DNA of 64,000 nt from Dehalococcoidia bacterium (lineage in GTDB: Bacteria > Chloroflexota > Dehalococcoidia > CAUJGQ01). The position numbers and the translations under genes were made by a program. How positions within the stretch are numbered: position 1 is the stretch's first letter; each line of letters opens with the position of its first letter. Positions 1-8,344 of the stretch are shown one piece after another. A model generated the notes under the pieces. The model had not been told where the DNA came from. It did no database searches and worked only from the letters and a program-made list of their open reading frames with translations. Where the stretch lies: assembly GCA_035310145.1 (NCBI GenBank), contig DATGEL010000044.1, forward strand, positions 1-64,000, given 5' to 3'.

Positions 1-41
1 GCCTGGCACAGGGGCTCGACCCGCGCGCGATGCGCGGCTAA
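1..41 (+). CDS. C-terminal end of a gene cut by the window edge
   Basis: Reading from base 3, the frame gives LAQGLDPRAMRG and then a TAA stop at 39-41. This is consistent with the tail of a plus-strand gene lying mostly outside the window. Thirteen codons are too few to recognise a family, and the frame could also be open by chance in such GC-rich DNA. Confidence 0.3.
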   Translation, partial: LAQGLDPRAMRG

Positions 42-241
42 GACGACGCCTCGAATCCGCCGGCGCCGCGGCCGCGTACTACTGATAGGGACGGCGGCCG
101 GCCTCTGAATCGTCGGGGTGCGTGCGCGGTGGGGAGGAGGAGCCGCCGTCCCTTACCCCCTCACCGTTCCTTCTGATGGGTTTCACCAGCAGCAATCGCC
201 CGGCGCTCGCGCACCGGACTGCGAGCCGTGCCCTGCCGCGC

Positions 242-1165
242 TCATGGTCGCGCGCCGAGCCGCGTGTCTGCGGTGAAGCTGAGGAAGCCTTCGACGCGCG
301 GCGGCGCCGCCACGCCGGGCAGCGGCACCACAAGCTGCGTGTCCAGGTGCGGCGCCAAGTCCGGCGTCGTGCGCCCCCCGCCGCCGATCACGTTGCCGTC
401 CGCCGCGTAGGCTACGACGCTGAGCCACGCGTTGCGGACCGGCACGGCGTTGTGATTGGTCAGCAGCAGCGTGGCGAGCGGCGGCGTCGCGTCCGTCACG
501 CCGGTGACGACGACGACGACGGCGGTGCTGCTCGAGTCCCCCGGAGGCAGCGGGCGGAGCATCACGTCCATCCGGGTAGGCGAGGCGGCCGCGGAGGCCG
601 GCAGCGCCTCCGCCCAGCCGGGGCGGCCGAGCGGCGCGATGTAGGGGATGACGAAGCTGCGCACCTTCGCCTGCCCCGGCGACGCGCCAGCGAAGCGCAC
701 CTCACCGCGTACGCCCACGGCGGCCGGCCCCGGATTCTCGACCACCATGGCGTAGCTGCCGCCGCTCGCATCGATATGAAAGCCCTGCGCGGCCACGCGC
801 GGCGCATCAGCAACAGCGGGCGCGGGTGGAGGGCTGGCGGCGGGCGTGCCGGCGGGTGCACGTAGCGCCGGCAGCGATGGCGTAGCGACCGCGAGCGTCG
901 AAGCCGGCGTGTCCATGGCGGCGGCCGTTGCCGGCGCGGGGCTGTTCACGGGCGCGACAACCCGCTCGCTTCCGGCGGCTGCGGCAGGGGGCGCGGCTGG
1001 ATTCGGGCGCGCCGCGCCCCCGCAGGCCACGCCCAGCAAGAGGCCCAACGCCACGTACGGCAGCGCGCCACGCGCGAAGGCAGCCGGCAGAGCTTGCCGC
1101 TGCCCTTTCGCTCGCTTGCCCACGCCCGTTCGTCTCTCTTGCGGCGAGGTCGCCTTTGCCCGCAC
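242..1165 (-). CDS. Putative lipoprotein with a C-terminal beta-sandwich-like domain
   Basis: This is a 307-residue protein. After a basic N-terminus comes a hydrophobic stretch ending LLLGVACGG (about residues 36-50), which looks like a lipobox with the lipidated Cys in VAC. A low-complexity Ala/Pro/Thr linker follows to about residue 125. The remaining 180 residues (starting near GFHIDASGGSYAMVVENPG) look like a beta-rich extracellular domain of the FxLYD/CARDB kind that often sits on such linkers; this is inferred from pattern only. It lies downstream of the duplicated-domain secreted gene on the same strand but behind a strong hairpin, so it is probably transcribed separately. No enzymatic motif is visible and the substrate or partner is unknown. 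Confidence 0.6.
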   Translation of the reverse strand: MRAKATSPQERRTGVGKRAKGQRQALPAAFARGALPYVALGLLLGVACGGAARPNPAAPPAAAAGSERVVAPVNSPAPATAAAMDTPASTLAVATPSLPALRAPAGTPAASPPPAPAVADAPRVAAQGFHIDASGGSYAMVVENPGPAAVGVRGEVRFAGASPGQAKVRSFVIPYIAPLGRPGWAEALPASAAASPTRMDVMLRPLPPGDSSSTAVVVVVTGVTDATPPLATLLLTNHNAVPVRNAWLSVVAYAADGNVIGGGGRTTPDLAPHLDTQLVVPLPGVAAPPRVEGFLSFTADTRLGARP

Positions 1166-1224
1166 GTACGCATCGTGCCGGCAGCGAACCGATCGTCGCG
1201 CCTGCCTGCCCGCTTCGGCGTGGC

Positions 1225-1257
1225 GGAGGCCGCCGGCCGGCCGAGCCGGCGGCCTCC
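1225..1257 (-). terminator. Perfect 13-bp GC hairpin after the duplicated-domain gene
   Basis: The arms at 1225-1237 and 1245-1257 are exactly complementary (GGAGGCCGCCGGC / GCCGGCGGCCTCC) with a 7-base loop. The hairpin starts 20 bases past the stop of the secreted-protein gene. No T-run follows on the minus strand, so it is either a non-canonical terminator or an mRNA 3' stabiliser. Confidence 0.55.
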
Positions 1258-1277
1258 ATGAAACCTGAGTCCCGATC

Positions 1278-2225
1278 TCAGCGGCCCGAGGAGCGGGCGC
1301 GCCGCCCGAACCAGCCGGCGCCGCCCAGCAGGAGCAGGCCGGCCGCGATCAGCAGTCCCACCAGCCAGCGGTCCGCGCCGTGGCCGTTCAGGTAGCCGCC
1401 GTTGCCGGAGCCCGGCAGCCCATTCGCCGCGGCCGGCGGCGCCCCGGCGGCGACCTGCCCCGCGCCGAACGTCGCGGTGATCGCGTTGGTGATGTCACCG
1501 GCGATCGGCGTGTGGTCGTTGTTGTGGAGTTGGACCTTGATCTCGTGCTGCCCCGGCGCGATCTGCGGCAGGGCGTCGTTGGGGATGGTGATCGAGTCGG
1601 AGACGCTCAGCCCCGCGTACTTGCCGTCGATATAGATATGCCAGTGGCCGACACCCGGCTGCGGCGGCGTGCCGATCTTGGTGCCGTCCAGCTTCAGGCC
1701 GGTGATCTGCACCTTGATCTCGTTCGGCCGCGTGGTGGAGAGCTGCGCCCCGTTTGCCGGCGAGATGATCTTGATCGAAGGGCTGCCGCCGGCGGGCGTG
1801 AACTTCACGTCCTGGGTGAAATTCACCATCGCCGTGGCGATGATGTCGCCTGCCACCGGCGTGTGGTCGTTGTTGTGCAGTTGCACCTTGATCTCGTGCT
1901 CGCCGGCGGGAATGTCGGTGAGCGCGTCGTTGGGCACGGTGACCACGTCGGAGACGCTCAGGCCCGCGTACTTCCCGTCGACGTAGACGTGCCAGTGTCC
2001 AATGCCGGGCTGGGGCGGCGTGCCGATCTTGGTGCCATCCATGTGAAAGTTGCTGACCTGCACGTGCACGTCCAGCGGCCCGGAATCCGACTGCCCCGCG
2101 CTGGGCGAGACGAGCTTGATGCCGGGCGACGCCTGGGCGTGAGTGTGCCGGGCCGCGGGTAGCAGCAGCGCCGCGGCGGCAAGCAGAAGGATTGCTGGGA
2201 AGCGGGTCAACGGGAGCCGGTGCAT
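1278..2225 (-). CDS. Secreted, membrane-anchored protein with two near-identical domains
   Basis: The ATG at 2225 is chosen because GGAGG sits six bases upstream; a longer frame exists but has no ribosome site. The product is about 315 residues. It has a signal peptide (hydrophobic to about residue 28, ending near HTHAQA) and two tandem domains of about 110 residues. Each domain contains IGTPPQPG(I/V)GHWH, DGKYAGLSVSD and IKVQLHNNDHTP(V/I)AGD. A Pro/Gly linker follows, then a C-terminal membrane segment (WLVGLLIAAGLLLL) and an Arg tail. The GHWHVYVDG pattern resembles the DUF4399/DUF6130 type of extracellular domains, whose function is not established. The domains are also nearly identical as DNA, which points to a recent duplication. 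Its closeness to the ECF sigma factor and cupredoxin suggests a cell-envelope role. Confidence 0.75.
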   Translation of the reverse strand: MHRLPLTRFPAILLLAAAALLLPAARHTHAQASPGIKLVSPSAGQSDSGPLDVHVQVSNFHMDGTKIGTPPQPGIGHWHVYVDGKYAGLSVSDVVTVPNDALTDIPAGEHEIKVQLHNNDHTPVAGDIIATAMVNFTQDVKFTPAGGSPSIKIISPANGAQLSTTRPNEIKVQITGLKLDGTKIGTPPQPGVGHWHIYIDGKYAGLSVSDSITIPNDALPQIAPGQHEIKVQLHNNDHTPIAGDITNAITATFGAGQVAAGAPPAAANGLPGSGNGGYLNGHGADRWLVGLLIAAGLLLLGGAGWFGRRARSSGR

Positions 2226-2282
2226 CGATACCTCCATCTCGTCGCGCACTATTGGGGCGAGCACCGCCGGCGGCGGGTGTGG

Positions 2283-2642
2283 CTACTCGCCGGCGGGTTC
2301 GCCGCGGTCGGTACCTGCCGCGCGCAGGGCGCGACCCGGGCATGGCCGGGCGTGAACCGGCGTCTGCCCGCCGGCGAAGAGGCGCAGCACCGCCCCCGCG
2401 TGCAGGCAGGGGCAGTGCATGCGCACCTGCCGCGGCAGCCGCTGCTCGGCGATGCAGAAGCGGTCGAACGGACAGTAGGCCCAGCCTTCGGGCAGGGGGC
2501 CCTCGCCGCGGCGGGGCGCCAGCCGCGCCGCCAGCTCGTGTTCCAGCCCCGCGCGGAAGCCGGCGTCTGTTGCAACAGGCGCTTCCAGATCGCCCAGCAG
2601 CTGCTCCACGTCGTCCGCGTGCTGGGGTTCAAATCCGTTCAT
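2283..2642 (-). CDS. Small Cys-rich protein overlapping the sigma-factor gene, probable anti-sigma or accessory regulator
   Basis: The product has 119 residues and starts at an ATG 14 bases inside the end of the sigma-factor gene, an overlap typical of translationally coupled sigma/anti-sigma pairs. The N-terminus (MNGFEPQHADDVEQLL...) is acidic and helical, and FRAGLEHELAARL resembles the helix found at the start of many anti-sigma factors. The middle has four cysteines and a histidine (C57, C63, C77, C79, H81; CPFDRFC and HCPCLH), which suggests metal binding or redox sensing. There is no membrane segment, so a cytoplasmic regulator is more likely than a transmembrane anti-sigma factor. The family was not recognised; the role rests on position and overlap. 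Confidence 0.65.
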   Translation of the reverse strand: MNGFEPQHADDVEQLLGDLEAPVATDAGFRAGLEHELAARLAPRRGEGPLPEGWAYCPFDRFCIAEQRLPRQVRMHCPCLHAGAVLRLFAGGQTPVHARPCPGRALRAAGTDRGEPAGE

Positions 2643-3249
2643 GGCTGCCGATCTCCCCGTTGATCGCGCCGCGATCGCCATAGGCGCGGCGGAAGGCATG
2701 CCGTGCCCGCGCCAGCAGCGACTCCGCGGCGTCCTCGGAAAGCTGCAACTGCCCGGCCAATTCGCGGCCGCTGAGCCGGTCAAGATACTTCAGTGTCAGC
2801 GCCTGCTGGTAGCGCGGGGGCAGGGCGCGCAGGGCAGCCAGCACCAGGCCGCGCCGTTCCTCGCGCTCGACCAGGTCACACGGATCGATCAGGTCGCGCG
2901 GCTCGGCCACGAAGGCGGAGCGGATCTCGCCCAGGCGTTGCAGGCGGCGGAAGTGGTCGGCTACTTTGTGGCGGGCGATGCCGCAGAGCCAGGTGAAGAC
3001 CTCGGCGCGGCCGTCGAACCGCTCCAGGGCGCCGAACGCCGCCACCAGGCTCTCTTGCGTCAGGTCCTCGGCGGTTTGCTGGTCGCCGCCGACGCGGAAG
3101 AAGACGAAGCGATAGAGACGGTCGAGATAGGCGCTGGTGAAGATCTCCAGTGCCATGGCGTCGCCGTGCCGCAACCGGCGGAGGAGATCACTCTCATGGT
3201 CCGGGTCTGGCGGCGCCGGTTTCACATCGGTCCTCCGCGGCGCGCTCAC
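2629..3249 (-). CDS. ECF-type RNA polymerase sigma factor
   Basis: This is a 206-residue sigma-70 family protein of extracytoplasmic-function size. Region 2 lies at about residues 25-95 (FTSAYLDRLYRFVFFRVGGDQQTAEDLTQESLVAAF, then FDGRAEVFTWLCGIARHKVADHFRR). Region 4 lies at about 135-190 (LPPRYQQALTLKYLDRLSGRELAGQLQLSEDAAESLLARARHAFRR), a clear helix-turn-helix. It would direct RNA polymerase to a small envelope or stress regulon. The next gene downstream overlaps it by 14 bases and is the likely regulator of its activity. The cupredoxin gene 81 bases upstream on the same strand may belong to the same transcript or be a target. Confidence 0.93.
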   Translation of the reverse strand: MSAPRRTDVKPAPPDPDHESDLLRRLRHGDAMALEIFTSAYLDRLYRFVFFRVGGDQQTAEDLTQESLVAAFGALERFDGRAEVFTWLCGIARHKVADHFRRLQRLGEIRSAFVAEPRDLIDPCDLVEREERRGLVLAALRALPPRYQQALTLKYLDRLSGRELAGQLQLSEDAAESLLARARHAFRRAYGDRGAINGEIGSHERI

Positions 3250-3330
3250 CGCATTCAGATCGTTCGTCGCAGCAGGCGGGAATTTCCGTCGCTCGCCATT
3301 GATCGCGCCTGGGCGCCTGGGCGCAGCGGC

Positions 3331-3882
3331 TCAGGGCACGACCTGCACCACGCCCTTCATCCACGGGTGCAGGCTGCAGTGATAGGGCACGCTGCCGGCC
3401 GCGGCGAAGCTATGGCTGAAGTGGTCGCCGGCGTTCAGCACGCCCGAATCAAAGCTCGAGCCGTCATCGGCGGTGACCGTGTGGATCTCGTTGCCGGCCG
3501 GGTTGGTCCAGGTCACGCTGCCGCCGGCCTTGACCGTCACCATCGCCGGCATGAAGCCCCAGCCGTGCGGGTCTCCCGGCGGCTGGTCGAGCGACACGGT
3601 GGCCGTCGCGGGCGCGGAAACTGCCACGGCCGTCGCCGGAGCGGGCGAGTGCGCGGCTGTTGCTGTCGGCGTAGCGACGGCTGTGGCGATCGAAGCGGTC
3701 GCCGGCGCCGACGCGGGTGTGGACGCGACCGCTTGTGGCGCTACGCTGGCCCCAACGGCTGCCGGCGCGGTTACGCTGGCGACGCCTTGCGTTCCCGCCG
3801 CCGGAGTGCTCTGGTTACTGCTGCAGGCGACCAGCCCGGCCGTGAGGCCCGCGAGCGCCAGCAGCCATCCCAACCTCTGCAC
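3331..3882 (-). CDS. Cupredoxin (plastocyanin/amicyanin-like) lipoprotein
   Basis: The product has 183 residues. A lipoprotein signal peptide ends in LVAC (Cys20), followed by about 85 residues of Ala/Thr/Val-rich linker. The cupredoxin domain is at about 105-183. The type 1 copper ligands can be read directly: His134 (NEIHTVT), Cys169, His172 and Met175 (YHCSLHPWM). The C-x2-H-x2-M spacing is that of amicyanin-like proteins. It probably carries electrons or copper on the outer face of the membrane. Its gene lies just upstream of the ECF sigma gene on the same strand. Confidence 0.9.
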   Translation of the reverse strand: MQRLGWLLALAGLTAGLVACSSNQSTPAAGTQGVASVTAPAAVGASVAPQAVASTPASAPATASIATAVATPTATAAHSPAPATAVAVSAPATATVSLDQPPGDPHGWGFMPAMVTVKAGGSVTWTNPAGNEIHTVTADDGSSFDSGVLNAGDHFSHSFAAAGSVPYHCSLHPWMKGVVQVVP

Positions 3883-4412
3883 GCTATCCCTCCACTGTGC
3901 GCTTCACGGCTTACAGATGGTTTCAAAACCGGCTCGATCGCCGTGTGCTGCGCGTGCACGACCACCCGGAACGCCGGTTTTAGAACCATGTCTTCGTCCT
4001 GCTGGTTAGTCGCCGGGGCGGCGGCTTTCCGTCGTGCCCGTGCCGGCCGGCAGCGGACCGGCGTCCTACCGCTGGTACGAGCCACTGCCGTGCAGCGGAT
4101 GCACGTGCTGGTGGCCGGTGCGCCCGCCGCTTACGCTTGACGCCCTTCCGAATGGTCTGCTAGCGTCGATCCAGCAGTCGGAGGCAGCGAGGAACCGTGT
4201 CGCAAACCGCACGCGTAGCGATGCCAGGCGCCGGCGCCGTCCTTATCGCGGCGATGCGTGCGCCCGTGCGTCGGCGCGGAGGCGGTCGGGCGGCATAGAA
4301 CGCCGCGGATCGGTCAACTCACAGACGCCACGGGCAGCAGGCCCGCGGCGTTTTCGTTTTGGTGCGGGTTCCTGCGCCGGGCTGGGGCAGGCACGCGGCG
4401 GGAGGCGTGGCG
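3883..4412. other. Intergenic region with one dispersed inverted repeat
   Basis: About 530 bases lie between the divergent cupredoxin and ABC ATPase genes. It holds copy A of the dispersed repeat described separately. No other coding, RNA or regulatory element stands out. Confidence 0.5.
3913..3992. repeat. Dispersed 80-bp inverted-repeat element, copy A
   Basis: Left arm ATGGTTTCAAAACCGGC at 3917-3933 pairs with right arm GCCGGTTTTAGAACCAT at 3973-3989 (15 of 17 positions). The 39 bases between them are unrelated to those in copy B at 18044-18123, while the arms and the flanking ACAG...GTC are conserved. The shape is that of a small non-autonomous element or a structured intergenic repeat. 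Confidence 0.7.
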
Positions 4413-5417
4413 ATGCAGACGATCGAGGTCGAGGCGCTGGAGAAGCGCTTCCGTGCCCGGCGTAAACAGCCGGGCCTCGGCGGCAGCGTGCGGGCGCTCT
4501 TCGCGCCGCAGTACAGCGAGGTGACCGCCGTCGATCGCCTCAGCTTCAGCATCGGTCGCGGTGAAATCGCCGGCTTTATCGGCCCGAACGGCGCCGGCAA
4601 GTCCACGACGCTGAAGATGCTCACCGGCATCCTGCATCCCAGCGGCGGCAGCGCCCGCGTGCTCGGCTTCGTGCCCTGGCGCGAGCGCAAACGGCTCACC
4701 TATCGGATCGCCTCGGTCTTCGGTCAGCGCTCGCAGCTTTGGTACCACCTGCCGCCGGCCGACAGCTTCAACCTGCTGGCACACGTCTACGAGCTGGAGC
4801 AGGGCGCGTACCGGGCGCGGCTGGCGCGGCTGGTGGAGCTGTTCGCGATTGCGCCCTACCTGCACGTGCCGGTGCGGCGGCTGAGCCTGGGCGAACGCAT
4901 GCGCTGCGAAATCGCCGCGGCGCTGCTGCACCGGCCCGAGCTGCTGCTGCTGGACGAGCCGACGATCGGCCTCGACGTCGTCGCCAAGGGCCAGATCCGT
5001 GCCTTCGTGCGGCAGCTTGCCGAGGAGGAGCAGGTCACGGTACTGCTCACCTCGCACGACGCGGGCGACATCGAGCAGGTCTGCCGCCGTGTGCTGGTAA
5101 TCAACCACGGCACGCTGATCTTCGACGACGCGCTGGAGCGGCTGAAGCGCGGCTTCCTGCGCCACAAGGTGATCGATCTGAAGTTGGCCGAGCCGGGTGA
5201 ACCGCAACCGGAGCCGGGCCTGCGCGTGCTCAGCGCCGATCCGTACCGGCTGCGGCTGGAGGTGGACAGCGACCGGCAGCCGATGGAGCGGGTGATCGCC
5301 GGCCTCGTCGGCCGTTACCGCATCGCCGACCTGACCGTGGAGGAGCCGCCGCTGGACGAAGTGATCGCGGCGATCTACGCCGCGGGCCGCCCGGTACTCA
5401 CCGCGCCGCAAGGCTGA
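4413..5417 (+). CDS. ABC-2 type transporter ATP-binding protein, no permease nearby
   Basis: The ATG at 4413 follows GGAGGCGTGGCG and gives 334 residues. Walker A is GPNGAGKST (about residues 66-74), the signature motif is LSLGERMR, and Walker B is LLLLDEPTIGLD, with a switch histidine in LTSHD. The C-terminal 90 residues resemble the extension of DrrA-like ATPases. The N-terminal EKRFRARRKQPG...APQYSEVTAVD is typical of the group normally followed by two ABC-2 permease genes. Here the next gene downstream is convergent and unrelated, so the partner must be encoded elsewhere or has been lost. The exported substrate cannot be predicted. Confidence 0.9.
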   Translation: MQTIEVEALEKRFRARRKQPGLGGSVRALFAPQYSEVTAVDRLSFSIGRGEIAGFIGPNGAGKSTTLKMLTGILHPSGGSARVLGFVPWRERKRLTYRIASVFGQRSQLWYHLPPADSFNLLAHVYELEQGAYRARLARLVELFAIAPYLHVPVRRLSLGERMRCEIAAALLHRPELLLLDEPTIGLDVVAKGQIRAFVRQLAEEEQVTVLLTSHDAGDIEQVCRRVLVINHGTLIFDDALERLKRGFLRHKVIDLKLAEPGEPQPEPGLRVLSADPYRLRLEVDSDRQPMERVIAGLVGRYRIADLTVEEPPLDEVIAAIYAAGRPVLTAPQG

Positions 5418-5503
5418 AGCCGGACCCGCGCGCAGCGGAAATTGGAGAGATGAGAGTGGACGGCGAGCTGCTCGCTACCCGTTCCGGCTTCCTCCCCTAT
5501 GCC

Positions 5504-6790
5504 CTACGCTCCACGCCCTGCGGCCTCGCCCTGGAGCGACCAGGGGCTGGTCTTCGTGATGCGGACCGAAACCAACTCGCCGATCGCCGCCGCGCCGTCG
5601 AAATGGACGAGCTTGTTGGTGCGGCTGCGGCCGGAGCGGCGGCCCTCGCGGATCTCTTCGACCAGCACGTCCTGCACGCTGCCCAGCAGCCGCGCGTTGA
5701 TCTCCGTGGCGATCCGTTCCTGCGCGTGCTCAACCGCCTGCAGGCGGCGCTTCTTTTCGTCGGCCGGCACATCGTCGGGCAGGCGGCGCCAGGCGATCGT
5801 GCCCGGCCGCGGCGAATAGGTGGCGACGTGGACCTTGTCGAAACGCAGCTCTTCGAGCAGCGCCAGCGAGTGCGCGAACTGCTCCTCCGTCTCGCCGGGG
5901 AAGCCGACGATCAGGTCGGTGGTGATGCTCGCGCCCGGCATCAGCTCGCGCACGCGCCGTACTTTGGCGCGGTACTCGCCCAGCGCGTAGCCGCGGCGCA
6001 TGGCGCCGAGCACGCCGTCGTCGCCGCTCTGCACGGGCAGGCTGAACGACTCGCACACCTTCGGCAGCTCGGCCACGGCCTGCATGATGCGTTCGGTCAT
6101 GTCACGCGGATACGAGGTGAGAAAGCGGATGCGCTCGAGTCCGGGCAGATCGTGGATCAGGCGCATCAGGTCGCCGAGATCGGGTTGATCGGGCAGGTCG
6201 TAGCCGTAGGCTTCGACCGTCTGGCCGAGCAGCGTCACCTCGCGCACGCCGCTGCGCACCAGCGTCGCGACCTCGTGCTGGATTTCGGCGGGCGGGCGGC
6301 TGCGCTCGCGGCCGCGGCGGTAGGGCACGATGCAGTAGGTGCAAAACTTGTTGCAGCCCTCGATCACCGGCACAAACGCCGTCGGACCGCCCGTCTGGCC
6401 CACGGCTTCCGGCCAGAACTCGCCGCCGAGGTCGTCGGTGTCAACGCCGAGGCCGTGCAGCACGTCGTCGAACGCCTGCGGCTGGGCGAAGATGTCGACG
6501 AAGGGGAAGCGGTGCTCGAGATCGGCGGTGCGCGGGCCGATCATGCAGCCCATCATCACGATCTTCAGCTCGCCGTGCCGCTGCTGCTTCAACCGCTTGA
6601 GCGTCGCCAGCTTGTTCACGGCGCGCTCTTCGGCGCCCTCGCGCACGGCGCAGGTGTTGACGACCACGACATCGGCCTCTTCCGGCCTCGCCACCGCGGC
6701 ATAGCCGACGCGGTCGAGGCCGGCGCCCAGCCGCGCGGAGTCGGCCTGGTTCACCTGGCAGCCGACGGTCCAGATGTGGTACCTGAGCAT
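5504..6790 (-). CDS. miaB: tRNA methylthiotransferase MiaB family (radical SAM)
   Basis: The product has 428 residues with the three-part layout of MiaB-type enzymes. The N-terminal domain carries the auxiliary cluster cysteines C11 (TVGCQVN), C47 (NTCAVR) and C82 (MGCMIG). The radical SAM core holds C146, C150 and C153 (GCNKFCTYC). A C-terminal TRAM domain starts near residue 365 (LLGSVQDVLVEE). MiaB adds a methylthio group at C2 of i6A37 in tRNAs reading UNN codons. The sequence fits MiaB better than RimO because of the CNKFCTYCIVPYRRGRERSR stretch. It is followed on the same strand by nothing; its end faces the ABC ATPase gene. Confidence 0.93.
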   Translation of the reverse strand: MLRYHIWTVGCQVNQADSARLGAGLDRVGYAAVARPEEADVVVVNTCAVREGAEERAVNKLATLKRLKQQRHGELKIVMMGCMIGPRTADLEHRFPFVDIFAQPQAFDDVLHGLGVDTDDLGGEFWPEAVGQTGGPTAFVPVIEGCNKFCTYCIVPYRRGRERSRPPAEIQHEVATLVRSGVREVTLLGQTVEAYGYDLPDQPDLGDLMRLIHDLPGLERIRFLTSYPRDMTERIMQAVAELPKVCESFSLPVQSGDDGVLGAMRRGYALGEYRAKVRRVRELMPGASITTDLIVGFPGETEEQFAHSLALLEELRFDKVHVATYSPRPGTIAWRRLPDDVPADEKKRRLQAVEHAQERIATEINARLLGSVQDVLVEEIREGRRSGRSRTNKLVHFDGAAAIGELVSVRITKTSPWSLQGEAAGRGA

Positions 6791-6881
6791 GGCCGTGGTC
6801 CTCGATCGGCGCCGAGCGAGCCGAGGCGCTAATCCTACACTGTCTTCGCCGCTTCGGCCCTCTCGGCCCTCAATGAAAAGA

Positions 6882-6897
6882 CCCCTGCGTGCAGGGG
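6882..6897 (-). terminator. Rho-independent terminator of tRNA-Ser
   Basis: The stem CCCCTG/CAGGGG has a CACG loop on the minus strand and is followed at once by TCTTTTC. It lies 12 bases beyond the CCA end of the tRNA gene, so it is the expected terminator of that transcript. Confidence 0.8.
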
Positions 6898-6908
6898 CCG
6901 GCTCTGCG

Positions 6909-6994
6909 TGGCGGAGGGGGAGGGATTCGAACCCTCGATCCCGAAGGATAACGGTTTAGCAAACCGCCGCACTAGGCCACTATGCGACCCCCCC
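6909..6994 (-). tRNA. tRNA-Ser (anticodon GCT)
   Basis: The minus strand reads a seven-G acceptor 5' strand (6988-6994) pairing with CCCCTCC (6913-6919, one G-U). The anticodon loop is TTGCTAA (anticodon GCT, decoding AGC/AGU) between GCGGT and ACCGT arms. The long variable arm (TTATCCTTCGGGATC) is diagnostic of tRNA-Ser. The T-loop GTTCGAATC is present, then discriminator G and an encoded CCA. A terminator follows. The Leu and Tyr classes also have long variable arms but are excluded by the anticodon. Confidence 0.95.
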
Positions 6995-7178
6995 CGAAAA
7001 CGCGAGCCTGGGCGAGCTTGCGCGAGGTTGATACCCCCGGCAACCGCCGCCCCGTCGCGTTGACGGTCTGACCACTGGCGAGTCTATCAGACCCGCCACC
7101 GCGTGGGAAGCCGCCACGCTCAAGCCTTCGCCGTCGAGCAACGGCGCCTGACGGGACGCGACAATCGGGGGCTGCGCG
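6995..7178. other. Short gap upstream of tRNA-Ser
   Basis: It lies between tRNA-Ser and the end of the BNR-repeat gene and should contain the tRNA promoter. No clear -35/-10 pair or other element was found. Confidence 0.4.
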
Positions 7179-8135
7179 CTACGCGTCGTCGGGGAGCGGC
7201 AGCAGCGCCTGGATCGGCGGCAGGCCAGATGCCTGCACCTGCCAGTGCTCGCCGCGGTCGTCGCTGCGATACACCGTGTCCGCGACCGCGGCGTACACCC
7301 GCTCCTCGCCCTCCGCCACCAGCGCCCCCACCATCCGCGCGAACGGCGCCGGCAGGCCCTGCTCCAGCCGCTGCCAGTGCGTGCCGCCGTCCTCACTGCG
7401 GTAGAGCACCACGTTGGCGCCGTTGCGCCAACCCGGCGGCGGCGTGGCCGCTGCGGCGGTGTACACCCGCTCGGGGGCGGCGGCACTTGCGGCAAACGTC
7501 ACCGTATAGCCCCGGTCCAGACCGTCGTCGTAGTGCTGCCAGCGGTCGCCGCCGTCATCGCTGCGGTAGAAGCCGCCGCCCGTCGTGGCGTAGAGGCGCG
7601 CCGTGGGCGTGGGCGTCACCGTGTGCACGTCCCAGTACAGCCCCTCGTTCAGGCTGAGCCAGCTGCGGCCGCCGTCGGGGCTGCGGAAGACGCCGCCCTC
7701 TTCGACACCGATGTAGATCCCGCCGGTCACTGCGGGGTCCGGCGCGATCGAGCGGATATGGGGAATGTGCGGCGGCGGCGGAAAGGTCCAGGTCTCGTAG
7801 CCGGGGATCTGCCGCACGGATTCGCAGGCCAGCCAGGTCACGCCGCCGTCGTCGCTGCGGTAAAGCATGGCGGGCGAAACGCCCAGGTAGAACCGGCCCG
7901 GCAGCCGCGGGTCGGCGGCGAAGGCCCAGACCTCCTCCTCCACGCTGCGCGGGTTGAGGCAGTCCCACTCGCCCTCCGCGCCGCGCCGCCAAACGGCGTT
8001 CTCCGCCGCAAGCGCGCAGACCGCCCGCGCGCCGCGCGCGAGGAAACGCGGCGCGGGCACCGTTCCCTCCGTTGTCGAGCGGTTCTCGGTCAAACAGAAG
8101 ATGCCATCGGCGGTGCCGGCAAGCAGGCGCGCCAT
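7179..8135 (-). CDS. BNR/sortilin-like beta-propeller repeat protein
   Basis: The ATG at 8135 follows GGAGGAGGG and gives 318 residues; the frame extends upstream but without a ribosome site. At least four Asp-box type repeats are visible: LYRSDDGGVTWLAC, VFRSPDGGRSWLSL, FYRSDDGGDRWQHY, LYRSEDGGTHWQRL and VYRSDDRGEHWQV. These mark a beta-propeller of the BNR/sialidase/Ycf48 group. There is no signal peptide, so it may be cytoplasmic. Without the sialidase Arg triad it is unlikely to be a glycosidase; related proteins are usually called 'exo-alpha-sialidase' by annotation pipelines without experimental support. A structural or binding role is the safest reading. Confidence 0.85.
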   Translation of the reverse strand: MARLLAGTADGIFCLTENRSTTEGTVPAPRFLARGARAVCALAAENAVWRRGAEGEWDCLNPRSVEEEVWAFAADPRLPGRFYLGVSPAMLYRSDDGGVTWLACESVRQIPGYETWTFPPPPHIPHIRSIAPDPAVTGGIYIGVEEGGVFRSPDGGRSWLSLNEGLYWDVHTVTPTPTARLYATTGGGFYRSDDGGDRWQHYDDGLDRGYTVTFAASAAAPERVYTAAAATPPPGWRNGANVVLYRSEDGGTHWQRLEQGLPAPFARMVGALVAEGEERVYAAVADTVYRSDDRGEHWQVQASGLPPIQALLPLPDDA

Positions 8136-8344
8136 TGGTTCCCTCCTCCAGACACGGCGGGGTGGCCGCGGGGACACGTCCATTCTACGCCCGCGGCGGA
8201 AGCACGGCAGCGCGTCCCGGTGATCGCATTGGCCCCGCGCCGGTGGCCAGAACTCCGCCGCGGTGGTACCGTGCGAGCGCGGGCGTATGAGCGCGTCCAC
8301 TCGCTTGCAACAGCGCGGCGACAGGGCGATACCGGAGGTGCAAC

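Noticed and set aside
5450-6832. A 460-codon plus-strand frame
   Set aside because: It is antisense to the miaB-type gene, which has all cluster cysteines. No family pattern in the mirror frame.
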